Of a DNA stretch of 64,000 nt, positions 43,017 through 51,468 are shown one piece after another. The stretch's first letter is position 1. Each line of letters opens with the position of its first letter. The stretch covers positions 1,302,001-1,366,000 of the forward strand of contig NZ_CP162553.1 in assembly GCF_040939785.1 (NCBI RefSeq). Direction: 5' to 3'. The notes below the pieces were generated by a model. That model had not been told where the DNA came from. It ran no database searches and saw only the letters and a list, made by a program, of their open reading frames with translations. Made by a program: the position numbers and the translations under genes. Source of the DNA: Bradyrhizobium lupini. Lineage in GTDB: Bacteria; Pseudomonadota; Alphaproteobacteria; Rhizobiales; Xanthobacteraceae.

Positions 43017-44399
43017 TCACGCGATCAACCGTGAGGCAAAATCGGGCAGCAGGCCTGCATCGCCGGCAAGACGGAAATCGGGGCCCGCAATGCCCGACCG
43101 CACCAGCCAGTCGTCGAATTCCGGCGCACGACGCAATCCGAAGACGTCGCGGACATAGAGCGCGTCGTGAAAAGACGTGGACTGATAGTTCAGCATGACG
43201 TCATCGGCGCCGGGGACACCCATGATGAAGGTGACGCCGGCGGCCGCAAGCAGCGTCAGCAGATTGTCCATGTCGTCCTGGTCCGCCTCGGCGTGGTTGG
43301 TGTAGCAGATGTCGATCCCAAGCGGCAGGCCGAGCAGCTTGCCGCAAAAGTGATCCTCCAGCCCGGCCCGGATGATTTCCTTGCCGTCGTAGAGATATTC
43401 CGGGCCGATGAAGCCAACCACGCTGTTGACCAGGAGGGGCGCAAAGGCGCGGGCCACCGCATAGGCGCGGGCCTCGCAGGTCTGCTGGTCGACGCCGTGA
43501 TGGGCATTGGCCGATAGCGCCGAGCCCTGCCCGGTCTCGAAATACATCACGTTCTGCCCGACCGTGCCGCGCTTCTGCGACAGCCCGGCCTCTTGGGCCT
43601 CCTTGAGGAGCGCGAGGTCGACGCCGAAACTGCGGTTGGCGGCCTCGGTGCCGGCGACCGACTGGAACACGAGGTCGACCGGCGCCCCCTGCCCGATCAG
43701 CGACAGCGTCGTGGTGACATGGGTCAGCACGCAGGCCTGGGTCGGGATCTTCAGCCGCGCGATGACCTCGTCGAGCAGCCGCAGCAATTGGCCGATCACG
43801 GCCGGGTCGTCGCTCGCCGGGTTGATGCCGATGCAGGCATCGCCGGCGCCGAGCAGGATGCCGTCGAGGATGGAGGCGGTGATCCCTCTGGCGTCGTCGA
43901 AGGGATGGTTGGGCTGGAGCCGGGTGCTCATCCGGCCCTTCAGACCGATGGTGTTGCGGAAAGCGGTGGTGACCTCGCATTTCCGCGCCGCCAGGATCAA
44001 ATCCTGGTTGCGCATCAGCTTCGACACCGCCGCCGCCATCTCCGGGGTGATGCCGCCGGCCAGCTTGCGTAGGATTTCGGGCGTCGCGGCGTCCGATAGC
44101 AGCCAGTCGCGAAAGGCGCCGACCGTCAGCGAAGCCACCGGCGCGAACGCCTTGGCGTCGTGGCTGTCGATAACGAGGCGGGTGACCTCGTCGGTCTCAT
44201 AGGGGATGACGGCTTCCTGTAAGAACTGCCCGAGAGGGACGTCGGCCAGCACCATCCGCGCCGCGATCATCTGTTCGGCACTGGCGGCGGCGATCCCGGC
44301 CAGCCGGTCACCGGAGCGCGGCGGCGTCGCCTTGGCGAGCAGGTCGCGCAAATCCGGGAACGTGTACGTCGTGGCGTCGATGGTGTGGCGGTAGACCAA
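43017..44399 (-). CDS. eutB: Ethanolamine ammonia-lyase large subunit
   Basis: A 460-residue EutB subunit, the catalytic TIM-barrel half of the AdoCbl-dependent ethanolamine ammonia-lyase. Motifs are FPDLRDLLAKATPPRSGDRLAGIAA, RNTIGLKGRMSTRLQPNHPFDD, ASILDGILLGAGDACIGINPASD, YFETGQGSALSANAHHGVDQQTCEARAYA and NHAEADQDDMDNLLTLLAAAG. It is the first gene of eutB-hpnP-eutC. A short hairpin (GTCGGCC-AAA-GGCCGAC, 44417-44433) lies just before its start, and no cobalamin riboswitch is evident. Confidence 0.96.
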   Translation of the reverse strand: MVYRHTIDATTYTFPDLRDLLAKATPPRSGDRLAGIAAASAEQMIAARMVLADVPLGQFLQEAVIPYETDEVTRLVIDSHDAKAFAPVASLTVGAFRDWLLSDAATPEILRKLAGGITPEMAAAVSKLMRNQDLILAARKCEVTTAFRNTIGLKGRMSTRLQPNHPFDDARGITASILDGILLGAGDACIGINPASDDPAVIGQLLRLLDEVIARLKIPTQACVLTHVTTTLSLIGQGAPVDLVFQSVAGTEAANRSFGVDLALLKEAQEAGLSQKRGTVGQNVMYFETGQGSALSANAHHGVDQQTCEARAYAVARAFAPLLVNSVVGFIGPEYLYDGKEIIRAGLEDHFCGKLLGLPLGIDICYTNHAEADQDDMDNLLTLLAAAGVTFIMGVPGADDVMLNYQSTSFHDALYVRDVFGLRRAPEFDDWLVRSGIAGPDFRLAGDAGLLPDFASRLIA

Positions 44400-44519
44400 G
44401 GGTCTCTCCGGGGTTCGTCGGCCAAAGGCCGACTCCAGGGCAATCCCAAGACTATACCTTCAGATCAAGACGCTGAAATATCGACCTTTCTTTCGACCGA
44501 GGGCGAAGGAGGCCAAACC

Positions 44520-44533
44520 CGGCGTTAACGCCG
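44520..44533. promoter_or_regulatory. Perfect 14-base dyad between eutB and the chemoreceptor gene
   Basis: CGGCGTTAACGCCG is a gapless palindrome in the divergent control region, 121 bases from the eutB start and 86 bases from the chemoreceptor start. It could be an operator for either gene. The binding factor is unknown. Confidence 0.35.
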
Positions 44534-44618
44534 CGTCCATCTTCATTCTGCATAGTTTTGCATTGATTTGTACGACTGCGCTCTCCGGCCGCTCCCGGCC
44601 ATTCGGGCCCCTGAAACC

Positions 44619-46358
44619 ATGAAAACCGACCAATCTGGGAATGCCGCCGGCCTCGCCGGCCGCTTCACGCTTGCCAACAAGCTCTACGCGATCTTCGCGC
44701 TGTTCGCGCTGCTCACGGCCGCGATCGCGATGCTGTCCGACTACAACAGCCGCCGCGGTGCCGAGCTGACCACCGCGATCGAGACCGCGAACGCCGCCGC
44801 GCTGAACGTTGAGCGGGTCAACTCGCTGGTCTATGCGGTCGTGATGGAATCACGCGGCGTCTACATGTCGACCGAACCGGCCGTGGTGAAGAAATACGGC
44901 GAGGGCCTGCTCAAGTTCAACGCCCAGATCCTCGACGTCGTGAAGCGCTGGGAGACCATCGTCAAGGCTGACGATGCCGAACAGTTCGCCACCTTCAAGA
45001 AGCGCATCGAGCAGTTCGTCGAGTTTCGCAAGGAGCTGGTGCGCCGCGGCGTCGAGATCAATGCGGCCGCGGGCCGCGAATGGGGCGACAACGAGGCCAA
45101 CCGCGCCGTGCGCTCGGCGCTGAACAAGGATCTCGAGGCGCTGTCCAAAGTCTATTCCGAGCGCGCGAGGCAAATCGCGCACGAGACCGAGACCAATCGC
45201 ATCCTGTCCTTCGTCCTGACCTGCCTCGCCGGCGTGGCGCTCGCCCTCGTCGTGATCGGCATCGTCATCATCGCCCGCTCGATCGCACGCCCGCTCTCCG
45301 CCATCACCGCGACCATCAAGCAGGTCGCTGACGGCGCCGAGAACGTCGTGGTGCCCCACTCTGACCGCGCCGACGAGATCGGCGCACTGGCGCGCGCGAT
45401 CCAGATCTTCCAGGACGCGATGGGGCGCAACCGCAACCTCGCCTCGCAGGTCTCGCAGGACTCCGCCGCGCGCGAGGAGCGCGCCCGCCACATCGAGCAA
45501 TCCGTCGACGCGTTTCGCGAGGCGATCGGCGCGATCATGCGCGGCCTCAGCGACAACGCCTCCGTCATGCGCGAGACGGCGCAGACCATCACCCGCGTCA
45601 CCGCGGACGCGAGCAGTCGCGCCGGCACGGCGGCGAACGCCACCGAACAGGCATCGCACAACGTCACGGCGGTGGCAGGCGCGGCCGAGGAGCTGTCTGC
45701 GTCGGTGGTGGAGATCGGCCGGCAGGTGCGGCAATCCGCCAGCGCGGTCGAGCAGACCGGGCAGCGCACCGAGAAATCGATTGCCGAGATCGAGAGCCTG
45801 GCGGCCGCCACGCAACGCATCGACGGCGTGCTCAGCCTGATCCAGGCGATCGCCGAGCAGACCAATCTGCTCGCGCTCAATGCCACCATCGAAGCGGCGC
45901 GCGCGGGCGATGCTGGCCGCGGCTTTGCCGTCGTCGCACACGAAGTGAAGGCGCTCGCGGGGCAGACCGCGAAAGCGACCGCCGACATCAGCGAAAACGT
46001 CTCGATGATCCAGTCCTCCACCCGCAACGCGGTCGACGCCGTCCGCGAGATCGGCGGCGCGGTGCGCGAGATCAACGACGTCACCTCGGCGATCGCCGGC
46101 GCCATCGGCCAGCAGGACGCCGCCACGCGCGAGATCTCGTCCAACGCGCAATCGGCTGCCCAAGGCAACGAGACCCTCGTCGCCAACATCAGCTCGCTCC
46201 GCGACGCCATCGGCGAGACCGATACTGCAGCCTCCTCGGTGCTGAGGGCTGCGAGCAGCGTGACCGAGACGGCGGAGACGCTGTCGCGCGAGGTGGAGAA
46301 GTTCTTCCAGAACCTGCGCGCAGGCGCGGCGGACGGCCGCATCGCCAAGGCCGGGTAG
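44619..46358 (+). CDS. Methyl-accepting chemotaxis protein
   Basis: A 579-residue transmembrane chemoreceptor. The first helix is near residues 22-42 ([18 protein letters not shown]), followed by a periplasmic helical bundle of about 150 residues. A second helix follows near 195-215 ([24 protein letters not shown]), then HAMP ([24 protein letters not shown]) and the cytoplasmic coiled-coil signalling domain with its conserved hairpin ([19 protein letters not shown]). There is no C-terminal CheR-binding pentapeptide. The ATG at 44619 is chosen over a TTG at 44568 because it directly precedes the first helix. It is divergent from eutB; ligand unknown. Confidence 0.92.
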   Translation: MKTDQSGNAAGLAGRFTLANKLYAIFALFALLTAAIAMLSDYNSRRGAELTTAIETANAAALNVERVNSLVYAVVMESRGVYMSTEPAVVKKYGEGLLKFNAQILDVVKRWETIVKADDAEQFATFKKRIEQFVEFRKELVRRGVEINAAAGREWGDNEANRAVRSALNKDLEALSKVYSERARQIAHETETNRILSFVLTCLAGVALALVVIGIVIIARSIARPLSAITATIKQVADGAENVVVPHSDRADEIGALARAIQIFQDAMGRNRNLASQVSQDSAAREERARHIEQSVDAFREAIGAIMRGLSDNASVMRETAQTITRVTADASSRAGTAANATEQASHNVTAVAGAAEELSASVVEIGRQVRQSASAVEQTGQRTEKSIAEIESLAAATQRIDGVLSLIQAIAEQTNLLALNATIEAARAGDAGRGFAVVAHEVKALAGQTAKATADISENVSMIQSSTRNAVDAVREIGGAVREINDVTSAIAGAIGQQDAATREISSNAQSAAQGNETLVANISSLRDAIGETDTAASSVLRAASSVTETAETLSREVEKFFQNLRAGAADGRIAKAG

Positions 46359-46776
46359 CCGCACGTCCATCGCCAACAGAGCCGGCGGTGGGGTCGCTCC
46401 ATCAAAAACGCGAAAACAACCCCATGCACAGTAGCCGGGGACAGCGATTTCAATGGCTTGGCTACCGCCCCGTCTTCTGCGGATTTGACGAATCTACTTG
46501 CTCCGTCGGGCAAAACAGGAGCATGATGTCAATGTTGGAGCTTTCCGCGCTGGGCCGGCAGGATCTCGAAGCCGATCTTCACAGAGACCGCGCGATGCCT
46601 CTCTCCGCAATCCCATCTTCCAGGTCATGATCGCCAATCATGGCGAGTTCACCTGTCTTTCGGGCAGGGAATGCCTGCGAACAGAATGGCGGCAGCTGAC
46701 GATATCTGTTCAGCCATGGAACCATTGGGTTCCCAGTCTATTGCCTCACTGACACATCACATTTGGGAGAAACACG
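46359..46776. other. Intergenic region with no supported gene
   Basis: A 418-base gap. Open frames at 46388-46630 and 46498-46752 have no ribosome site or family resemblance. A short inverted repeat (GGAACC-ATTG-GGTTCC, about 46717-46732) lies some 45 bases before the next gene. I see no RNA gene. Confidence 0.5.
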
Positions 46777-47091
46777 ATGAAATTTTTCACAGCCGCTCTG
46801 GCGGCCGCAGCAAGTACCCTTCTCGTGACCGCCGCTGCTGCAGCCCCGCTGTCTCCCACCCTGTCTGTCGCTCCGGACAGCAACATTCAGAACGTGCGCA
46901 TGGTCTGCAACGAAGACGGTCGTTGCTGGCGTGAGCGCGGCGAACGCCGTGTCATCATCCGCGAAGGGCGCGATTCCTACGGATATGCGCCTCGCGAGCG
47001 CTACATCGAGCGGCGCGGCTATGAAGAGCGCAGCGGCATCGGCTTCCGCGCTCCCGGCGTGAGCGTCGGGATCGGCACCGACCGCTACTGA
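46777..47091 (+). CDS. Small exported Arg/Tyr-rich protein of unknown function
   Basis: A 104-residue protein with a signal peptide (MKFFTAALAAAASTLLVTAAAAA). The mature part holds one Cys pair (MVCNEDGRCWRERG), then an Arg/Tyr/Glu-rich stretch (REGRDSYGYAPRERYIERRGYEERS) and a short GIGFRAPGVSVGIGTDRY tail. This layout is common in small periplasmic proteins of Bradyrhizobium with no known function. GGGAGA precedes the ATG, and a terminator follows. Confidence 0.82.
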   Translation: MKFFTAALAAAASTLLVTAAAAAPLSPTLSVAPDSNIQNVRMVCNEDGRCWRERGERRVIIREGRDSYGYAPRERYIERRGYEERSGIGFRAPGVSVGIGTDRY

Positions 47092-47111
47092 GATACGAAT
47101 CCTGTGAATGC

Positions 47112-47141
47112 AAAAGCCGCGGAGCAATCCGCGGCTTTTTT
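47112..47141 (+). terminator. Rho-independent terminator
   Basis: A perfect 12-base stem AAAAGCCGCGGA / TCCGCGGCTTTT with a GCAA tetraloop is followed by TT. It ends the small exported protein gene. Confidence 0.9.
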
Positions 47142-47194
47142 GAACTCACTGGACGTCAACAAACTCGCCGCTTTTCCCGGCCTAGCGAGGAGCT

Positions 47195-49189
47195 GTGATC
47201 AGGCAGCCATTCAAAGCACGAACACCGGAAGAATTGATTTCGCTATTGAGCGCCGTGGCGATGGCCATTCTCGCCGCGATCATTGTCATGGTGCTGTATT
47301 ATGGTCGCGAGATCATCATCCCCATAGCGCTGGCCGTCTTGCTCAGCTTCGTGCTGGCGCCCCTGGTTCGACTGGTTCAGCGTCTGCGCATTCCACGCAG
47401 TTTGGCTGTGGTGAGCGTGGTCGTGATCGCCTTCGCATTCATATTTGCGATGGGCAGTCTCCTTGCTACCCAACTCACGCAGCTGGCTGGCGATTTGCCG
47501 CGATATCAGTCCACAATAAGCGAGAAGATCCAATCCTTCCGTGAGACCACCGCTGGTCGAGGCACGCTCGAGCGGGCTTCGAGCATGTTGAAGGACCTCA
47601 GCAAAGAACTCGACAAGCCCAAGGAGGCCACGAATTCGTTGGGGACCATAGCAGCTCCGAAAGCGGCCGCGCCGAGGCCCGTTCCTGTGGAAGTGCTTCA
47701 GCCCGATCCCGGCGCGCTGGAGAGCTTGCAAACGCTGATTTCACCCTTGCTTCATCCGCTCGCAACGACCGGGATCATCGTCATATTCGTGATCTTCATT
47801 TTGCTTCAACGCGAGGATCTTCGTAATCGTCTGATCAGGCTGGCCGGTTCGGATGACCTGCAGCGCACCACGGCTGCCCTTGATGACGCGGCGAGCCGCC
47901 TCAGCCGGCTTTTCCTTATCCAGCTTCTCGTGAACGGCAGCTTCGGCATCGTCATCGGAATGGGTCTCTGGCTGATCGGCGTTCCAAGCGCGATCCTGTG
48001 GGGTATTCTGGCAGCAGTGCTGCGCTTCGTGCCCTACATCGGGGCGGTCATCGCCGCCGCCTTTCCTCTCGCTCTCGCGGTCGCGGTCGATCCAACCTGG
48101 ACGATGCTGCTTTGGACGATCGCGCTGTTCGTGGTGGTGGAGCCCGTCGTCGGCCATGTGCTGGAGCCGATGGTCTATGGACACAGCACGGGACTGTCGC
48201 CGGTGGCCGTTGTGGCTTCTGCGACGTTCTGGACGGCGCTCTGGGGTCCGATCGGCCTCGTTCTGGCGACACCACTCACGGTGTGTCTCGTCGTACTGGG
48301 CCGCCATGTCGAGCGGCTGGAGTTCCTGGACGTCATGTTTGGAGACCGACCAGCACTCTCTCCGCCTGAGATATTCTATCAGCGGATGCTCGCCGGCGAC
48401 CCGACAGAAGCATCTGCAAAAGCCGAGGAGTTCTTGAAGGAGCGATCTCTCAGCTCCTATTACGACGAAGTCGCCCTGCGAGGACTGCAACTGGCTCAAG
48501 CGGATGCCGAGCGCGGCGCTCTGGATCCCGACCGGCTGACCAAAATCAGGGATGCGGTCCAGGAATTTGCCAATAACATTTCGGAGCAGGATGAGCGTCC
48601 GCCGCCGAAGGTCGGCCCGACCACAGATGTCGAAGCTACATCTGCCATAGAGGGCGTGGCTGAGGACGCGCCTTATGAGAGTCTGCGGGTTCTGCGCAAG
48701 GAGGACTTGCCCACTGGATGGCAAGGCGAACATCCCGTCCTCTGTGTGGCCGGGCGAAATCCGATCGACGAAGCCGCTGCGATCATGCTGGCTCAACTGA
48801 CCGGTGCGCATGGCTTGTCGGCACGAGTTGAAGCAGCGGAAGCGCTATCGACGGCGAATATCTTCCGGCTGGAGACCACCGGGGTCGCCATTGTCTGCCT
48901 CGTCTATATGGATGCAAGCAGCCCCGCCCACATGCGTTACTCGGTGCGACGCCTTCGCCGTAAATTGCCGAAGGCCACAATCATTCTGGGTTGCTGGATG
49001 AAGGACATCGACCCAGCGGCGCTGGAAAGCCTGCGGGAAGGTGCCAAGGCGGATCTGGCTGCTGCAACTCTGGGCGGGGCGCTTAAACTCTGCATAGAGG
49101 CGACGGGTGTGGACTCCTTGGCACTGGAGCCGAAGGCCCGGCTTCGAAGATCACGGCCGCTTAGCAGTTTGTACGCTAGACATGGCTGA
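47195..49189 (+). CDS. AI-2E family transporter with extended C-terminal domain
   Basis: A 664-residue membrane protein, much longer than the usual 350-400. Residues 15-395 are the AI-2E transporter core: a helix pair at 15-60, a helical hairpin loop (80-165), then a helix bundle with LWGILAAVLRFVPYIGAVIAA and LEPMVYGHSTGLSPVAVVASATFWTALWGPIGLVLATPLTVCLVVLGRH. After about 395 comes a cytoplasmic helical segment. From about 510 an alpha/beta domain follows (VLCVAGRNPIDEAAAIMLAQLTGAHG, IVCLVYMDASSPAHMRYSVRRLRRKLPKATIILGCW) that looks like a Rossmann or B12-binding-like fold without the cobalamin His motif. The GTG start has GCGAGGAG upstream. Substrate unknown. Confidence 0.85.
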   Translation: MIRQPFKARTPEELISLLSAVAMAILAAIIVMVLYYGREIIIPIALAVLLSFVLAPLVRLVQRLRIPRSLAVVSVVVIAFAFIFAMGSLLATQLTQLAGDLPRYQSTISEKIQSFRETTAGRGTLERASSMLKDLSKELDKPKEATNSLGTIAAPKAAAPRPVPVEVLQPDPGALESLQTLISPLLHPLATTGIIVIFVIFILLQREDLRNRLIRLAGSDDLQRTTAALDDAASRLSRLFLIQLLVNGSFGIVIGMGLWLIGVPSAILWGILAAVLRFVPYIGAVIAAAFPLALAVAVDPTWTMLLWTIALFVVVEPVVGHVLEPMVYGHSTGLSPVAVVASATFWTALWGPIGLVLATPLTVCLVVLGRHVERLEFLDVMFGDRPALSPPEIFYQRMLAGDPTEASAKAEEFLKERSLSSYYDEVALRGLQLAQADAERGALDPDRLTKIRDAVQEFANNISEQDERPPPKVGPTTDVEATSAIEGVAEDAPYESLRVLRKEDLPTGWQGEHPVLCVAGRNPIDEAAAIMLAQLTGAHGLSARVEAAEALSTANIFRLETTGVAIVCLVYMDASSPAHMRYSVRRLRRKLPKATIILGCWMKDIDPAALESLREGAKADLAAATLGGALKLCIEATGVDSLALEPKARLRRSRPLSSLYARHG

Positions 49190-49221
49190 TTTCAGCCAAC
49201 GAGGCGCCGCGTCTCCACGCG

Positions 49222-49981
49222 TCAGGCGCGCTTCCCGCCGATCGAAACAAACGCCATGAGGCAGGGTTCGGGCAATGGGTTGCGCCAGCGATGGCGCGTT
49301 CCGTTTTGCACGATGCAATCACCCTGACGCAAATGGACCTTCTGGCCGTCGTCCAATTCCAGCGTCATCTCGCCGCGAACCACGACTCCGTAGTCTATTG
49401 TATCCGATGTGTGCATCCCTGGAGCGCCGCGCTCAAAATGATCTCCCATGCCGGGGATCTTGTCCGACATTTCTCTAAGCCCACTCTCGAACGTGACGCC
49501 AGGCGGCGGCTTCCAACCTTCAGGACGCTTCGGCGGATACGAGATCAATCGAAAGATGGTCCCCGCAGGCCCCGGAAACGCCCTTCGTTCCTGCCGACAT
49601 CGGATCCGGCTCCAGGCCAGTCAGTCCTGGCACTCCCTCAGTCATATACAGTTCATAGAAAGTCAGTCCTGGATTGGCATCGATTTCCACCAGCTTTGGA
49701 GTCACCTCAAAAGACTTCAACACCGACTTGCCGGCTTCATCGCGGCCGGTCAGTGCACGTCTTGGAGGTGGCAAATCACTGGAGTCTTTTGCTTCGGCGG
49801 GGTTTGACATCTCCCCCAACGCGCTGCCGGCGGCGAAGACGGACAGCGCCTGCAGCAGGTGTCGCCGACCCCCGCCTTCGAACTGTTCGGACGAAGGCTC
49901 CACCTTGTCCGAAGGAGGCTCCGCACGATCCAGCGATTTGTTCTTGTGCTTTTGCCACAAGGGCCAAGGGAAGCTGCTCAT
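49222..49981 (-). pseudogene. Tat-signal cupin domain protein, one frameshift
   Basis: The gene starts MSSFPWPLWQ at 49981 with GGAG upstream. It has a twin-arginine-like segment (GGRRHLLQALSVFAAGSALG) and the start of a cupin domain (SFEVTPKLVEIDANPGLTFYELYMTEGVP). The frame then breaks near 49576-49578 (TTT on the coding strand). Removing one T gives GVPGPAGTIFRLISYPPKRPEGWKPP, joining to the second half with TIDYGVVVRGEMTLELDDGQKVHLRQGDCIVQNGTRHRWRNP, a clear cupin metal-site core. The joined product is about 252 residues. Function unknown. A real pseudogene or an assembly error are both possible. Confidence 0.8.
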
Positions 49982-50343
49982 CTGCGTTCTCCGCGGTTGC
50001 GTGCAATCGCACACCGCTCCAGTGGCACTGCCTCGCAATGACATCGATACTGGCGAACATGCGTGGGCGTAGAACGCTGATAAAAACCGTCGGAAAAAGG
50101 CAAGTTGATGAGACCGCCGGAGCAACGGCTGCCCGCCCCACTTGCCTTTCCATTCTTTCAATCTAGACGCGCAGATTTCACTCCGCTATTCGGCTTTGGT
50201 CGAGCATGGAGATATGTCGGTTTTCCCAAACATCCGACCACCGTCGCGCCGGTGGGCAACGCCTCGCCGACCGCATGGAGAGCCATCGAAGCGTTTCGCC
50301 TATTGTGGAAGGGCCGTGCTGCGCGACCTCCTGGTGCGACGGT
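49982..50343. other. Intergenic region with no supported gene
   Basis: A 362-base gap between the cupin and RlpA-like genes (both on the minus strand). Arms AAAGGCAAGT (50096-50105) and ACTTGCCTTT (50140-50149) form a long-loop inverted repeat that could end the RlpA-like transcript. Open frames here look like shadows. Confidence 0.45.
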
Positions 50344-50835
50344 TCAGCCAACTGGTCCGGGGGTCCAATCGCCACCAGCAAGCGGCCGAACTTTGACATC
50401 GGGAATGACCCCGCGCTCCAGGCTCGGATCGAAATGGCGCATCGTCCGCTCATTGAAGTCGATGATGCGGCCGGGCCGTAGCGGTCCCACGTCATTTATC
50501 CTGACGATGACCTTCTTGCCGACGGCCTCGACGAGGGCGTATTTCGGCTTCGCGCCAAATTGGACCCCACCGAATTTCTTGCGCAAGCTCGTCTTGATGG
50601 CGGCCGACCAGACCGAGGGGTCATAGCGCTCGCCGGAAGCCGTCTTCGGGCCGCCCTCCTCTTTGCCTGGCTTGAACGGATTGTACATGGATGCCGCGCC
50701 AACGATCGTTTCCCCGGAAGCGGCGTTGTCGACAGCGCTTGAGTGAACCCCACCAGCTTCACATCGCGCAATAGAAACGGAAACGGCAAGTGCAATCACG
50801 GCGCCGCAGATTGCGGCGCTCGATCGGAACCCCAT
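50344..50835 (-). CDS. RlpA-like double-psi beta-barrel protein
   Basis: A 163-residue exported protein. The start at 50835 has AGGAG upstream and begins a signal peptide (MGFRSSAAICGAVIALAVSVSIARCEA). The RlpA-like domain follows: GAASMYNPFKPGKEEGGPKTASGERYDPSVWSAAI, KKVIVRINDVGPLRPGRIIDFNERTMRHF. RlpA proteins cleave naked glycan strands at the septum, but this one lacks a SPOR domain. The usual GxxS/HxxxxG site is diverged and longer here, so enzymatic activity is uncertain. Confidence 0.82.
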   Translation of the reverse strand: MGFRSSAAICGAVIALAVSVSIARCEAGGVHSSAVDNAASGETIVGAASMYNPFKPGKEEGGPKTASGERYDPSVWSAAIKTSLRKKFGGVQFGAKPKYALVEAVGKKVIVRINDVGPLRPGRIIDFNERTMRHFDPSLERGVIPDVKVRPLAGGDWTPGPVG

Positions 50836-51468
50836 TATATCTCCTGTGATTTTCGATTGTTCGGTTCCGATGCCGCAAATCGTTTTGCGGATCGAGCCAA
50901 CCCCTGGCTCCGGAACCGTTTGTAGGAACCCCAACAGTTCCAGCACGTGTTTTACTTGTCGCCGTCTAAGACAGACATTGCGTCAACAGCATGACGACGA
51001 GGGCGACAGTGAAATCGCGCGACGGCATGACTCTACGGCGCCACCAATCAGGCCAATCGATGCGCTCGCCTGCCTGACCGTGTTTTCATCCTTATCGGCG
51101 TTGGTTTTGGCAGAAGCGATCATTGCTGCGGCGGAGGCAGCCACCTAGCGTGAGAAGGCTTGCTTGCGCGATGTCGCAGAGAGAGAGTTTGCGATGTCCT
51201 TGCGCAGCGAGGCCCGCTGCTGACGCGTTCCCGGACAACGAGCCGGCGCACAGAGTCCCGTCAGCTTGTTCACTCCGTCCGTGTCAGCGGACATGGGACA
51301 GAAATGCTGAGCTTGTCTTCCTTCACCCTGCCCGGCATCACGCAACTGCTCACAGCATCTAACAAGCCTTAACGAGCTATTGACCAGCTTCCGAGCCATG
51401 TTGCAGAGCCAGACGAAGGACTGCCCTGCTCCGCAGGCTCCGATCGCCTGAAGCCAGGAAGGTGTCCT
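50836..51468. other. Intergenic region with no supported gene
   Basis: A 633-base gap, the longest in the window. Short open frames (51123-51372) have no ribosome site. Several GGAAC/GTTCC words lie at 50900-50945, including GGAACC-(N)-GTTCC pairs, but none fits a known box exactly. No RNA gene or mobile element was recognised. It may hold a decayed gene. Confidence 0.5.

Noticed and set aside
44400..44618. Cobalamin riboswitch before eutB
   Set aside because: No B12-box-like core or long structured leader could be recognised; only a short hairpin is seen.
50900..50945. SOS or EcfG box in the gap upstream of the RlpA-like gene
   Set aside because: GGAAC and GTTCC words are present, but spacings and second halves do not match either consensus.
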